The notes under the pieces: model-generated
What the model saw: only the letters and a program-made list of their open reading frames with translations
What the model was told of the DNA's origin: nothing
The model's database searches: none
In this document: positions 1 through 7,799 of the stretch, in pieces
Layout: every line of letters starts with the position of its first letter
Position numbering within the stretch: the stretch's first letter is position 1
Position numbers and translations under genes: made by a program
From: Clostridia bacterium
Lineage (GTDB): Bacteria > Bacillota > Clostridia > Oscillospirales > CAG-272
Reading direction: 5' to 3'
Length of the DNA: 32,448 nucleotides
Assembly (NCBI GenBank): GCA_017502975.1
Contig: JAFVTV010000048.1
Coordinates: 1-32,448 of the forward strand

Positions 1-53
1 AGGAATTCTGCCAACGCCTGCGGGGTCTTCGTGATTTTTTCAAAGTTGTTCAT
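1..53 (-). CDS. Start of an unknown leftward gene, cut by the window edge
   Basis: Only the first 17 codons are present, reading MNNFEKITKTPQALAEFL including a partial last codon. A good ribosome binding site (GGGAGG) lies about six bases upstream of the ATG on the minus strand, which is the main reason to believe it. The short helical head resembles the starts of small phage-like or clostridial hypothetical proteins, but that is an impression only. No function can be assigned. Its promoter would lie in the A+T-rich stretch at 100-160. Confidence 0.45.
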   Translation of the reverse strand, partial: MNNFEKITKTPQALAEF

Positions 54-166
54 ACTTTGCCTCCCAAATAAAAAATAAATGCGATCGGATTTGCCCGAAA
101 ATCGGGTCAAAAACCTTTCGCATTTATTGTATTATTTTTTAAAAATATAAAAAATGAGTTTTTATA

Positions 167-195
167 TTGACTTTTGAAACATCAAACGTTATAAT
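167..195 (+). promoter_or_regulatory. Sigma-A type promoter of the polysaccharide operon
   Basis: TTGACT (167-172) and TATAAT (190-195) are separated by exactly 17 bases. Transcription would begin near 202, leaving an untranslated leader of about 175 bases before the first gene at 380. Confidence 0.75.
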
Positions 196-202
196 GATTA
201 TA

Positions 203-379
203 TGTATGCTTGTCGCATTCTGTCTTATCATACAGAAAAGGAAAGCTTTGTCTGACGTAAAAGAAGTCTCAGGCTTGTTGCTGATAAAAGCAGCTGCGCT
301 TCCGCCTCCGAAGTTTGAGGTGCTTTTCCTGTGTTTGAAAATGCGGTTACAAATTGATCTATTTCAGTGAGGTGACAAA
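203..379 (+). promoter_or_regulatory. Long structured 5' leader of the polysaccharide operon
   Basis: No convincing gene lies here. The leader can fold: AGGAAAGC near 238 can pair (with a bulge) with GCTTTTCCT near 322, enclosing smaller hairpins such as GCTG/CAGC around 280-295 and CCTC/GAGG around 305-321. I do not recognise a known riboswitch class. There is no T-box core and no obvious terminator T-run. A ribosome binding site (GTGAGGTG) precedes the ATG at 380. It may carry transcriptional or translational control, but that is inference from length and folding only. Confidence 0.35.
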
Positions 380-2245
380 ATGTCAAATATCTGTTGGCGA
401 AAAATTTGGAAAATAGTGGCGTTGGTGTTTGCCGATCTTGCGTTCCTGCTATTTTCCTTACTTCTTGCACATGTGCTGCTTACCGGCAGCACAAGAAATA
501 TTTTTGAGCACATATTTGGTGTTTTGGGTGCTACTGTTCTGACGCTCTCGGTATTTGCACTGTGCGGCTTTTATAACATGTCCCTTAAAAATGCGGGATT
601 TGAGGAAATGCTGCGCATTTGCCTTGGCGTGCTGGTGGCAATGGTTCCCAACATACTTTTTCAGCACCTGATCACAGGATTTCGCATGCGCGAGATCATT
701 CTTGCGTTTGTGTTCCTTTTTGATCTGATCTGTATATCGCGCTATTGGTCGCGCTTTTCAAACGCGTGGCGCCATCGCTTTGTTGGCAGAAAAGAGAGAA
801 TTCCCGTTATGGTCATCGGTGGCGGTGAAGCCGGTGCCACGATCATTCGAGAAATGAATACCTCCAACAAGATCGCGTACAAGCCGCTTTGTATTATTGA
901 TGACGATCCCCAAAAGTTTAATACACGAATCTGCAATGTGCCTGTTGTGGGAAATCGCAACGATATTGAGAAAGCTGTTGTCAAATACGGTGTGGAACAA
1001 ATATTTGTTGCGATTCCCTCGGCACAAAGGCGGGCGATCAGTGAGATCTGTGAGATCTGTGCGCGCACCAAGTGCCGCGTGCGGATCTTGCCGGGAATGT
1101 ACGAGATGATCGAAGGCACGGCAATGACACATCAGATGCGTGATGTCAGCATTGACGATCTGCTCGGCCGCGAGCCGATCAGCATTAACACGCGTGAGGT
1201 TTTTGGCTATATTGAGGGCAAAAACATTTTGGTTACGGGAGGCGGCGGATCGATCGGCAGTGAGCTTTGCCGGCAGATAGCCGCACACAATCCCGCCTCG
1301 CTTACCATTTTTGATATCTACGAAAACAACGCTTATGATATCGAAATGGAGCTGCGTCGTAATTTCCCGTATCTTGATCTTAAGGTGCTCATCGGTAGCG
1401 TGCGCGAGGTAAGACGTGTAAACGACGTCTTTGAGATGGTGCATCCGCATATTGTATTCCATGCGGCGGCACACAAGCACGTTCCGCTGATGGAAACAAG
1501 CCCCGCAGAGGCTGTCAAAAACAATGTGTTTGGTACGTATAATGTCGCTAAGGCGGCAAACGATTTCGGCGCAGAGCGCTTTGTTATGATCTCTACCGAT
1601 AAGGCGGTGAATCCCACCAACGTGATGGGCGCCACAAAGCGTATTTGCGAAATGATCGTGCAGAATTTCTCACGGCATTCCGAGAAAACCGATTACGTTG
1701 CGGTTCGATTTGGCAATGTGCTTGGCAGCAACGGCAGTGTGATCCCACTGTTTAAGCGTCAAATTGCGGAAGGCGGTCCTGTCACAGTAACGCATAAGGA
1801 TATTATCCGTTATTTTATGACCATTCCCGAGGCTGTTTCGCTTGTGCTGCAAGCGGGAGCGTATGCTACGGGTGGTGAGATCTTCGTGCTTGACATGGGT
1901 GAGCCGGTGCGCATTGTGTCGCTTGCCGAAAATTTGATCCGCCTTTCCGGCTATACGCCCTATGAGGATATTCAAATTGTCTTTACGGGTCTGCGTCAGG
2001 GCGAAAAGCTTTTTGAGGAGCTGCTCTTGAACGAAGAGGGAATGAGAAAAACTCCCAACAAGAAAATTTACATTGGCAATCCCATTCAGATCGATAGCGC
2101 GTTGCTTGATCGTACGCTCGATCAGATGCAGGCTGCTACCGCAACGAATGATAACGTAACGCTGCTTGCGCTGATCAAGGAGCTGGTTCCCACTTACCGT
2201 GCCGATAAGCGTACCAATGCGGCAATCTTTAAAAATAAGGAGTAA
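380..2245 (+). CDS. Membrane nucleotide-sugar 4,6-dehydratase, FlaA1/WbpM/CapD family
   Basis: This 621-residue protein matches the long, membrane-bound form of UDP-GlcNAc-type 4,6-dehydratases. These make the 4-keto-6-deoxy intermediates of sugars such as QuiNAc, FucNAc or bacillosamine for surface glycans. The first ~120 residues hold about four hydrophobic segments. A Rossmann-like domain follows (VMVIGGGEAGATI, near 145), then the extended short-chain dehydrogenase domain with NAD motif TGGGGSIGSE near 281. The catalytic region carries the D407-K408 pair and MxxxK at M416-K420. That Met in place of the usual Tyr is typical of the large WbpM-type enzymes. It is the first gene of a three-gene operon, and the next ATG lies 3 bases past its stop. 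The exact sugar product cannot be read from sequence. Confidence 0.9.
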   Translation: MSNICWRKIWKIVALVFADLAFLLFSLLLAHVLLTGSTRNIFEHIFGVLGATVLTLSVFALCGFYNMSLKNAGFEEMLRICLGVLVAMVPNILFQHLITGFRMREIILAFVFLFDLICISRYWSRFSNAWRHRFVGRKERIPVMVIGGGEAGATIIREMNTSNKIAYKPLCIIDDDPQKFNTRICNVPVVGNRNDIEKAVVKYGVEQIFVAIPSAQRRAISEICEICARTKCRVRILPGMYEMIEGTAMTHQMRDVSIDDLLGREPISINTREVFGYIEGKNILVTGGGGSIGSELCRQIAAHNPASLTIFDIYENNAYDIEMELRRNFPYLDLKVLIGSVREVRRVNDVFEMVHPHIVFHAAAHKHVPLMETSPAEAVKNNVFGTYNVAKAANDFGAERFVMISTDKAVNPTNVMGATKRICEMIVQNFSRHSEKTDYVAVRFGNVLGSNGSVIPLFKRQIAEGGPVTVTHKDIIRYFMTIPEAVSLVLQAGAYATGGEIFVLDMGEPVRIVSLAENLIRLSGYTPYEDIQIVFTGLRQGEKLFEELLLNEEGMRKTPNKKIYIGNPIQIDSALLDRTLDQMQAATATNDNVTLLALIKELVPTYRADKRTNAAIFKNKE

Positions 2246-2248
2246 ACC

Positions 2249-3757
2249 ATGAACGAACAGACAAAAACAAACGAAATAACTCTGAGCTTTTTGGTGACAG
2301 TTTTCACCAAACGATTGATTCTGCTGATGCTTGCTCTTGTTGTGGGTGCAGCGGGTGCGTTTGCCTTCACAAAGGTCTTTGTTGATCCCGTTTATTCTTC
2401 CACTGCCGAATTTTCGGTAGAAAACACTTCTATCGAGGCGGGCGTTATGAACAGCGGTTACCAGGCAGGTGCCGCGCAGTATGCCGCAAACTATGCAAAC
2501 GAGGTAAAGGGAAATGTATATTTGAGCCAAATTTTAAAGGCATACAACGAGGAGTACGGCAAAGATCTTACATTGAAGCAGCTTAGAAAGAAAATTTCAA
2601 GCTCCTCTAAGAGTAGCTTGCCCGTGTTTACGGTAAAGGTATCTTCTACTGATCGTCAAGAGGCGTTTGATATTTTGCAGGTTATCGAGAGGATGACGCC
2701 CGAGCTTGTCCTCAATGAAAATACCAAGGTCTATACCAATGTAAAGCTGATCGAATACGGTTCCTTGGCAGAAACGCCCGATTCTCCCAACACTCTGCTT
2801 AACACCGCTATCGGTGGCATGCTTGCCTTTATCTTTGTCTATGTGCTGTTCTTCCTCAAGGCATTCCTTGATAAGACTGTATATGATGAGGATTCGCTTA
2901 AAAACACTTCCTCCGGAATTCCCGTGGTGGGCCAGATTCCGAGCTGGAGCAATAAAAAGGCGGAGGATACCAAGAAACACAGCGCGCAAGTGTTGGATAC
3001 TCCCAATGCTTCGGGGCATATTCAACGCAACTACGACCATCGCTTGCTTGCTGAGGAAACACCGTTTTCTATTTCCGAATCTTTTAAAACGCTGCGCACC
3101 AATTTGATGTATGTGGCGCTAAAGGACCATCAGTGCCCGGTGTTTGCCGTTACCTCCGGATTTGCGGGGGCGGGTAAGAGCCTTGTGATTGCCAATGTTG
3201 CCGTTAGCTTTGCGCAGCTTGGCAAGAAGGTGCTTTTGATCGACGGTGATATGCGTTGCCCTGTGCAGCATAAGATTTTTGATCTGCCTGCAGATCAACA
3301 CGGCCTTTCCGAGGCTTTGGCGGGCATTGACGAAAATCCGCTTGAGGCTTGTGTTACAAAGAATGCGTATGAAACGCTTGATGTAATGACTTGCGGTCAT
3401 ATTCCGCCCAACCCTTCAGAGCTGTTGGCATCTGAAAGAATGCGGTCCTTGCTTACTGCGGCAAAAGAAAAATACGATTATGTGTTTATCGATCTGCCTC
3501 CGCTGCTTGAAACGGCAGATGCAGGTGTTTTGACTTCTGTGGTATCGAGCTATATTATCGTAGCGCGCGCAGGTTATTCCAAGGTCGATGCGATATCCGA
3601 GGTTATAGATAAGCTTTTGGCAACGCGTGCCAATATCGCAGGCTTTGTGCTCAATGATGTAAGTGCAAAGGGCTCCTACGGCTATTACTCGCATTACAGC
3701 AATTATAATAAATACGGTAAATATGTTCACCGTACCGAAAACAAATCCGAACAATAA
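2249..3757 (+). CDS. Fused polysaccharide chain-length regulator and BY-kinase (Wzz/CpsC + CpsD/Wzc-like)
   Basis: This 502-residue protein controls polymer length and export of surface polysaccharide. The N-terminal half is a Wzz-type domain: membrane segment at about residues 25-45, an outer domain with a coiled region, and a second membrane segment at about 185-205. The C-terminal half is a bacterial tyrosine kinase: Walker A with GAGKS (K310), Walker A' LLIDGDMRC (~331-339) and Walker B VFIDLPP (D415). It ends in a tyrosine-rich tail (SYGYYSHYSNYNKYGKY), the usual autophosphorylation cluster. In Firmicutes the membrane activator and kinase are more often separate proteins; here they are one chain, as in proteobacterial Wzc. 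No partner phosphatase gene lies nearby. AAGGAG overlaps the end of the preceding gene. Confidence 0.9.
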   Translation: MNEQTKTNEITLSFLVTVFTKRLILLMLALVVGAAGAFAFTKVFVDPVYSSTAEFSVENTSIEAGVMNSGYQAGAAQYAANYANEVKGNVYLSQILKAYNEEYGKDLTLKQLRKKISSSSKSSLPVFTVKVSSTDRQEAFDILQVIERMTPELVLNENTKVYTNVKLIEYGSLAETPDSPNTLLNTAIGGMLAFIFVYVLFFLKAFLDKTVYDEDSLKNTSSGIPVVGQIPSWSNKKAEDTKKHSAQVLDTPNASGHIQRNYDHRLLAEETPFSISESFKTLRTNLMYVALKDHQCPVFAVTSGFAGAGKSLVIANVAVSFAQLGKKVLLIDGDMRCPVQHKIFDLPADQHGLSEALAGIDENPLEACVTKNAYETLDVMTCGHIPPNPSELLASERMRSLLTAAKEKYDYVFIDLPPLLETADAGVLTSVVSSYIIVARAGYSKVDAISEVIDKLLATRANIAGFVLNDVSAKGSYGYYSHYSNYNKYGKYVHRTENKSEQ

Positions 3758-3779
3758 ATTTTACTGCTGAAGAAAACAA

Positions 3780-5132
3780 ATGATGAAAACTGTCATACGG
3801 AAATACGGTGCAGAGATATTTCGCATGGTGCTCTGCGTTTTGGCGTTCCTTGCGGCAGTGCTCACAGGGGGCGATACCGAAAGGATCGCCCCCATTGCGG
3901 TGGCACTGATCTGTATACTCTCGCTTGGCCTATTGCTTCTTAAAAGCACAAAATATCTGACATTATTATTCTTACAGCTTACTTTGTTGCTCATCTTTTG
4001 CTACGATTCCTTTTCTGTTTTTATTCAGTACATTTGGCTTTTGCCCGTTGCACTTGTCGGCATGGCGGTGTATCTCATGCGCAAAAAGCCTCGCTTTTCT
4101 TTTGGGGCATCGGTTTTGCCACTTGTGGCGGTCAGCGTAGCCACGCTGCTTGGCGGTGTTGGCATGATATCCGCTTCCGATTATTTTCGGCCTGCCTCAC
4201 TTGTGTTTATGGCAGGGCTTGGCCCGGGCCTGCTCTTCTCCTATTGGATTATGAAGAGCGAGCTGAAAACAAAGGAAGATCGTGAATCCTTTATGCGTGA
4301 TCTTTTGTGTTGGGGCATGACTGCCGCTGCCATTGTGTTTTGGTATATGCTGCCCACCGTGATCGAAGCACGCGCGTTTTGGGGGTATGAGCCTCCTCAA
4401 TGGAGCAATAATATTGCAACCATGCTGATGATCGCCTTGCCTGCCGCACTCGCACAAAAAAGCAGAGGCCTCAGACACTATGCTTTGTTCTTCATTATGT
4501 TTGTTGCTACGGTGCTGGCGGGTTCTCGCGGCGGTCAGCTCTTTGTGGGAATAGAACTGGTGGCTTGTTGCCTTTGGGCTTTTTGTGAAGAAAAAAACCG
4601 TGTAAAGAAAATTTTGAACGGTGCTTGCTTTGTTTGCATTTGTGCTGCGGCGGTAGGCTTAATTGTTCTGCTTTATTATCATCCGGATATCGTGAATTTC
4701 GCAAATCAAAATGATGCGCGCTGGAAGCTGCTTGCACGCGGCTTTGAGGATTTCGGTAAAAATCCGCTTTTTGGCAGTGGCATCGGATATCGCGGCAATG
4801 CAGACCTGTTTAACGGTAAGCAGGGAACAATCAATTGGTACCATATTTTCATTTCACAGGTCGTAGGCGGACTTGGTATCGCGGGTATTTTGGCATGGAG
4901 TTATCAGCTCTATACGCGTGCTTGCCTTTCTCTTCATGTATGGCGCACAAAAGAGTTTGGCTTTGCGCTTTGCTATTTGGGGCTTTTTCTTATGTCTATG
5001 GTAAACCCCGGCGAATTTTGCCCCGTTCCCTATGCTTTTTTGGCAGTCTGCTTTTTTGCGGCAATTGAAAACCGTATTGAGGAGCAGGGTGTACTGCCGT
5101 TAAGAAGGCTTTATATGCCGTGGCGCAAATAA
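3780..5132 (+). CDS. O-antigen ligase/polymerase-like membrane protein (Wzy/WaaL type)
   Basis: This 450-residue protein is almost entirely hydrophobic, with roughly ten to twelve membrane segments. It has the signature positions of the Wzy_C/O-antigen-ligase family: AGSRGGQLF near residue 247, then FGSGIGYRG near 328 and a loop with WYHIFISQVVGGLGIAG near 356, where the family usually has a conserved His. It should polymerise or transfer lipid-linked glycan on the outer face of the membrane. It follows the BY-kinase by 22 bases with no promoter between, so it is co-transcribed. Two ATGs are adjacent (3780, 3783), and the ribosome binding site is weak (GAAG). Polymerase and ligase cannot be told apart by sequence alone. 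The operon has no glycosyltransferase genes within this window. Confidence 0.82.
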   Translation: MMKTVIRKYGAEIFRMVLCVLAFLAAVLTGGDTERIAPIAVALICILSLGLLLLKSTKYLTLLFLQLTLLLIFCYDSFSVFIQYIWLLPVALVGMAVYLMRKKPRFSFGASVLPLVAVSVATLLGGVGMISASDYFRPASLVFMAGLGPGLLFSYWIMKSELKTKEDRESFMRDLLCWGMTAAAIVFWYMLPTVIEARAFWGYEPPQWSNNIATMLMIALPAALAQKSRGLRHYALFFIMFVATVLAGSRGGQLFVGIELVACCLWAFCEEKNRVKKILNGACFVCICAAAVGLIVLLYYHPDIVNFANQNDARWKLLARGFEDFGKNPLFGSGIGYRGNADLFNGKQGTINWYHIFISQVVGGLGIAGILAWSYQLYTRACLSLHVWRTKEFGFALCYLGLFLMSMVNPGEFCPVPYAFLAVCFFAAIENRIEEQGVLPLRRLYMPWRK

Positions 5133-5170
5133 AAAATGGCTCAAATGCAAAAGCATTTGAGCCATTTTTT
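5131..5170. terminator. Bidirectional intrinsic terminator between the polysaccharide operon and spoVT
   Basis: A perfect inverted repeat (AATGGCTCAAATGC / GCATTTGAGCCATT, loop AAAA) is flanked by A-runs on the left and T-runs on the right. It serves both converging genes. The stop codon of spoVT lies at its right edge. Confidence 0.9.
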
Positions 5171-5724
5171 CACGATTCGAGTTGCTTCCCGAGAAATCCT
5201 GCCGCCGTTTGAATAAGCTTGCTTTCCACATCGGAGGCAGGCATGGTTCTGTCGTTTTTATCACCCGTTGTAAGGGATACCACGCAGCCAATGATATCGC
5301 CTTCTGCAAGGATCGGCATCGCGCAGCTTACGGTATGACTGCCGCCCTCCGCGATTGCGGGGATGCGCTCCATGCCGTCACGCCATACATACATAGAACG
5401 GCTCTCGATGATCTTTTCAAGCGCCTCGGATACCGATTTTTCGCCGTATTCCTTTCGCGGCACACCTGCTGTGGCGATCACGGCATCCCTGTCGCAGATC
5501 ACAACGCTAAGTGAGCAGGTCTTGTGCAGTGTTTCGGCATATTCGCCCGCAAAAGCGGCAAGCTCGCCAATGGGAGAATATTTTTTAAAAATGACCTCGC
5601 CCTCGCGGTCTGTATAAATTTCAAGAGGGTCGCCCTCGCGGATACGCATGGTTCTTCTGATTTCTTTGGGGATCACGACGCGACCGAGATCATCGATGCG
5701 CCTGACGATTCCTGTTGCTTTCAT
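5170..5724 (-). CDS. spoVT: Stage V sporulation protein T
   Basis: A 184-residue transcription regulator close to the 178-residue Bacillus SpoVT. Residues 1-50 form the AbrB-type swapped-hairpin DNA-binding domain (MKATGIVRRIDDLGRVVIPK is the classic start). Residues ~55-180 match the C-terminal GAF-like domain. SpoVT acts in the forespore under sigma-G and tunes sigma-G-dependent genes needed for spore coat and germination. Its presence suggests the organism forms endospores. AAGGAGATTTTATATATG provides the start signal. A possible sigma-G promoter lies about 80 bases upstream of the start. The gene converges on the polysaccharide operon and shares its terminator. Confidence 0.95.
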   Translation of the reverse strand: MKATGIVRRIDDLGRVVIPKEIRRTMRIREGDPLEIYTDREGEVIFKKYSPIGELAAFAGEYAETLHKTCSLSVVICDRDAVIATAGVPRKEYGEKSVSEALEKIIESRSMYVWRDGMERIPAIAEGGSHTVSCAMPILAEGDIIGCVVSLTTGDKNDRTMPASDVESKLIQTAAGFLGKQLES

Positions 5725-5803
5725 ATATAAAATCTCCTTGTGATTTTTAATGTGTGCCGTGTTAGTATCTGCAAATGCAGGAGATTTATACTTTTATGCT
5801 CAC

Positions 5804-5832
5804 AATTATGGAATAATGTGCAAACCGTATTC
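5804..5832 (-). promoter_or_regulatory. Possible sigma-G type promoter of spoVT
   Basis: Reading the minus strand, GAATA (-35, matching the G-H-A-T-R pattern) is followed 17 bases later by CATAATT (close to the CAT-x-H-T-A -10 pattern). Bacillus spoVT is transcribed by sigma-G, so the match fits biologically. Short patterns of this kind occur by chance, so confidence is limited. Confidence 0.35.
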
Positions 5833-5898
5833 ACTTTTATGTTGAATTGTGATATGATAAACATGCAATTTTCATTTAAATCTGCAAGGAGTAGCAAA

Positions 5899-6536
5899 AT
5901 GATCGTTTCGTTGATTGGAATTTTTGGGGACTTGCGTTGCTGATCTATCTTGCCTATAAGGGCTGCTCAATCATTTGGGTCGCTCCTGTCTGTGCTGCGC
6001 TGGTTGCACTTCTTGGCGGCATTGCCGTCACGTGCCTGATGAATCTGCACCAGCTAAAGGAGGTGCTGCCTGCCTTTAACGCCGGTGCAAACGGGTCGCT
6101 TGCGGCGATCATGAATACCTCTTGTGCCGTTGGCTTTGGCGCGGTTTTGAAGATCGTTCCCGGCTTTGCGGTGCTCAAAAACGCCATGCTCAATATGCCC
6201 GGCTCCATTCTCTTTTCTGAGGCAGTTGCCGTTAACGTTCTGTCGGGTGCCACGGGCTCGGGCTCGGGCGGCATGTCGATCGCGCTTGAGGCACTTGGCC
6301 CCGTATATCTTGCCAAGGCGACGGAGATCGGTATGAATCCCGAGTGGCTGCACCGCATTGCCTCTATTGCATCGGGTGGCCTTGGCACGCTGCCGCATAA
6401 CGGTGCGGTCATCACCCTGCTTGCCGTGTGTAACTGTAAGCACAAGGAGTCATATGCCGATATCGGCGTGACCTGCTGCCTGATTCCAACCGTGGTTTCC
6501 CTGCTTATGGCGCTGGTGTTTGGCTTATTTGTTTAA
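5899..6536 (+). pseudogene. Decayed GntP-family permease (frameshift plus internal deletion)
   Basis: GntP-type gluconate/organic-acid symporters are about 430-450 residues; this remnant codes for only ~210. It opens normally with AAGGAG and ATG (5899), reading MIVSLIGIF, then hits a stop after 14 codons. Reading resumes in another frame as LALLIYLAYKG, the expected continuation, so a one- or two-base indel sits in the T5G4 run at 5921-5929. After the first membrane segments (ending VALLGG near 6022) the sequence jumps straight to the family's late part (LKEVLPAFNAGANGS, then SEAVAVNVLSG and GGLGTLPHNGAV). Roughly half the protein, the central membrane segments, is therefore missing. The reading frame after the frameshift could still start at TTG 5937, but the product would lack most of the transport core. 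Confidence 0.85.
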
Positions 6537-6543
6537 AATACAT

Positions 6544-6574
6544 AAAGCGGAGTGAAATTCACTCCGCTTTTTTT
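6544..6574 (+). terminator. Intrinsic terminator after the GntP remnant
   Basis: AAAGCGGAGTGAA pairs perfectly with TTCACTCCGCTTT and is followed by a T-run. The terminator is intact although the gene before it is broken. Confidence 0.9.
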
Positions 6575-6607
6575 GTGTGCCGCATTGTATATTTTTTGTC
6601 AAAGACC

Positions 6608-6636
6608 TTGACATGAAAAAAGCAAAGGTATATAAT
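6608..6636 (+). promoter_or_regulatory. Consensus sigma-A promoter of serC-serA
   Basis: Perfect TTGACA (6608-6613) and perfect TATAAT (6631-6636) with a 17-base spacer. Transcription should start near 6643, leaving a short leader of about 50 bases with no recognisable riboswitch. Confidence 0.9.
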
Positions 6637-6692
6637 AAAAAGTAATCTATTTTATAGAAAGCAATGATGCTTTCGGTTATTGGAGGCTTATG

Positions 6693-7784
6693 ATGAACAG
6701 AGTATTTAACTTTTCCGCAGGTCCCTCTATGCTCCCCCTGCCCGTGCTTGAAAAGGCAGCGGCAGAGCTGATCACATACGGTGATTCCGGTATGTCCGTT
6801 ATGGAGATGTCACACCGCTCCCCTGATTATGAAGCAATCATTGCTGATGCTGAAAAGATGCTTCGTGAGCTGATGAACATTCCGGAGAACTATAAGGTGC
6901 TCTTTTTGCAGGGTGGCGCTTCTACCCAATTTGCGGCAGTTCCGCTGAACCTCATCGGTCGCACCGGCAAGGCTGACTACGTGGTTTCGGGTCAGTTCTC
7001 CGGCAAGGCATTTAAGGAAGCGCAGAAGATGGGCTATGACGTTGTTTGCACCGCCACCAGCAAGGAGGATAACTTCGACCACATTCCCGCCCTTACGCGC
7101 GATATGTTCCGTCCCGATGCCTCCTATGTGCATATTTGCTACAACAACACTATTTACGGCACAAAGTATGCCGACATTCCCGACACGGGTGATATTCCCC
7201 TTGTTGCCGACATGTCCTCCTGCATTCTTTCCGAGCCTGTTGACGTGAGCCGCTTTGGCGTGATCTACGCAGGCGCGCAGAAAAACATGGCACCTGCCGG
7301 TCTTACCATTGTTATTGTGCGCGAGGATCTGCTTGATTATGCCGACCCCAAAATGCCTACCATGCTTGAGTGGAAGACCATGGCAGAGAACGGCTCCATG
7401 TATAACACCCCCCCTTGCTACACTATTTACGTAGCAAAGCTGGTTTGTGAGTGGCTCCTTTCGATCGGCGGTCTTTCTGAAATGAAGAAGTACAACGAAA
7501 AGAAGGCGGCTGTTCTTTACAATTACCTGGATAGCCAAAACTACTATATCGCTCCCGTAAAGAAGGATAGCCGTTCGATGATGAACGTTACCTTTGTTAC
7601 GGGCGATGCTGAGCTTGACAAGAAATTTGCCAAGGAGGCTGCTGCTGCAGGCCTGAAGAACCTCAAGGGTCACCGCTCGGTTGGCGGCATGCGTGCTTCT
7701 ATTTACAATGCAATGCCCAGCGAGGGCGTTGATAAGCTGGTAGCGTTTATGAAGGAATTTGCCGCTGCCAATCCCAAGGCTTGA
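6693..7784 (+). CDS. serC: Phosphoserine aminotransferase
   Basis: Converts 3-phosphohydroxypyruvate and glutamate to O-phosphoserine and 2-oxoglutarate, the second step of serine synthesis (it can also serve the pyridoxal phosphate pathway). The 363-residue length fits the family. It begins NRVFNFSAGPSMLP, the classic SerC start. The pyridoxal-phosphate lysine is in GAQKNMAPAG (K197 from this start). The motif HRSVGGMRASIYNAMP is near the C-terminus. Two ATGs are adjacent, at 6690 and 6693; GGAGG at 6682-6686 is better spaced for the second, so I use it. serA follows 15 bases downstream in the same operon. A phosphoserine phosphatase is not in this window. Confidence 0.97.
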   Translation: MNRVFNFSAGPSMLPLPVLEKAAAELITYGDSGMSVMEMSHRSPDYEAIIADAEKMLRELMNIPENYKVLFLQGGASTQFAAVPLNLIGRTGKADYVVSGQFSGKAFKEAQKMGYDVVCTATSKEDNFDHIPALTRDMFRPDASYVHICYNNTIYGTKYADIPDTGDIPLVADMSSCILSEPVDVSRFGVIYAGAQKNMAPAGLTIVIVREDLLDYADPKMPTMLEWKTMAENGSMYNTPPCYTIYVAKLVCEWLLSIGGLSEMKKYNEKKAAVLYNYLDSQNYYIAPVKKDSRSMMNVTFVTGDAELDKKFAKEAAAAGLKNLKGHRSVGGMRASIYNAMPSEGVDKLVAFMKEFAAANPKA

Positions 7785-7799
7785 AAGGAAGCAATAAAA

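Noticed and set aside
167-370. Open frame of 67 codons before the polysaccharide operon
   Set aside because: It would start at a TTG within the -35 box of a strong promoter, and its later ATGs have no ribosome binding site. It lies in the operon leader.
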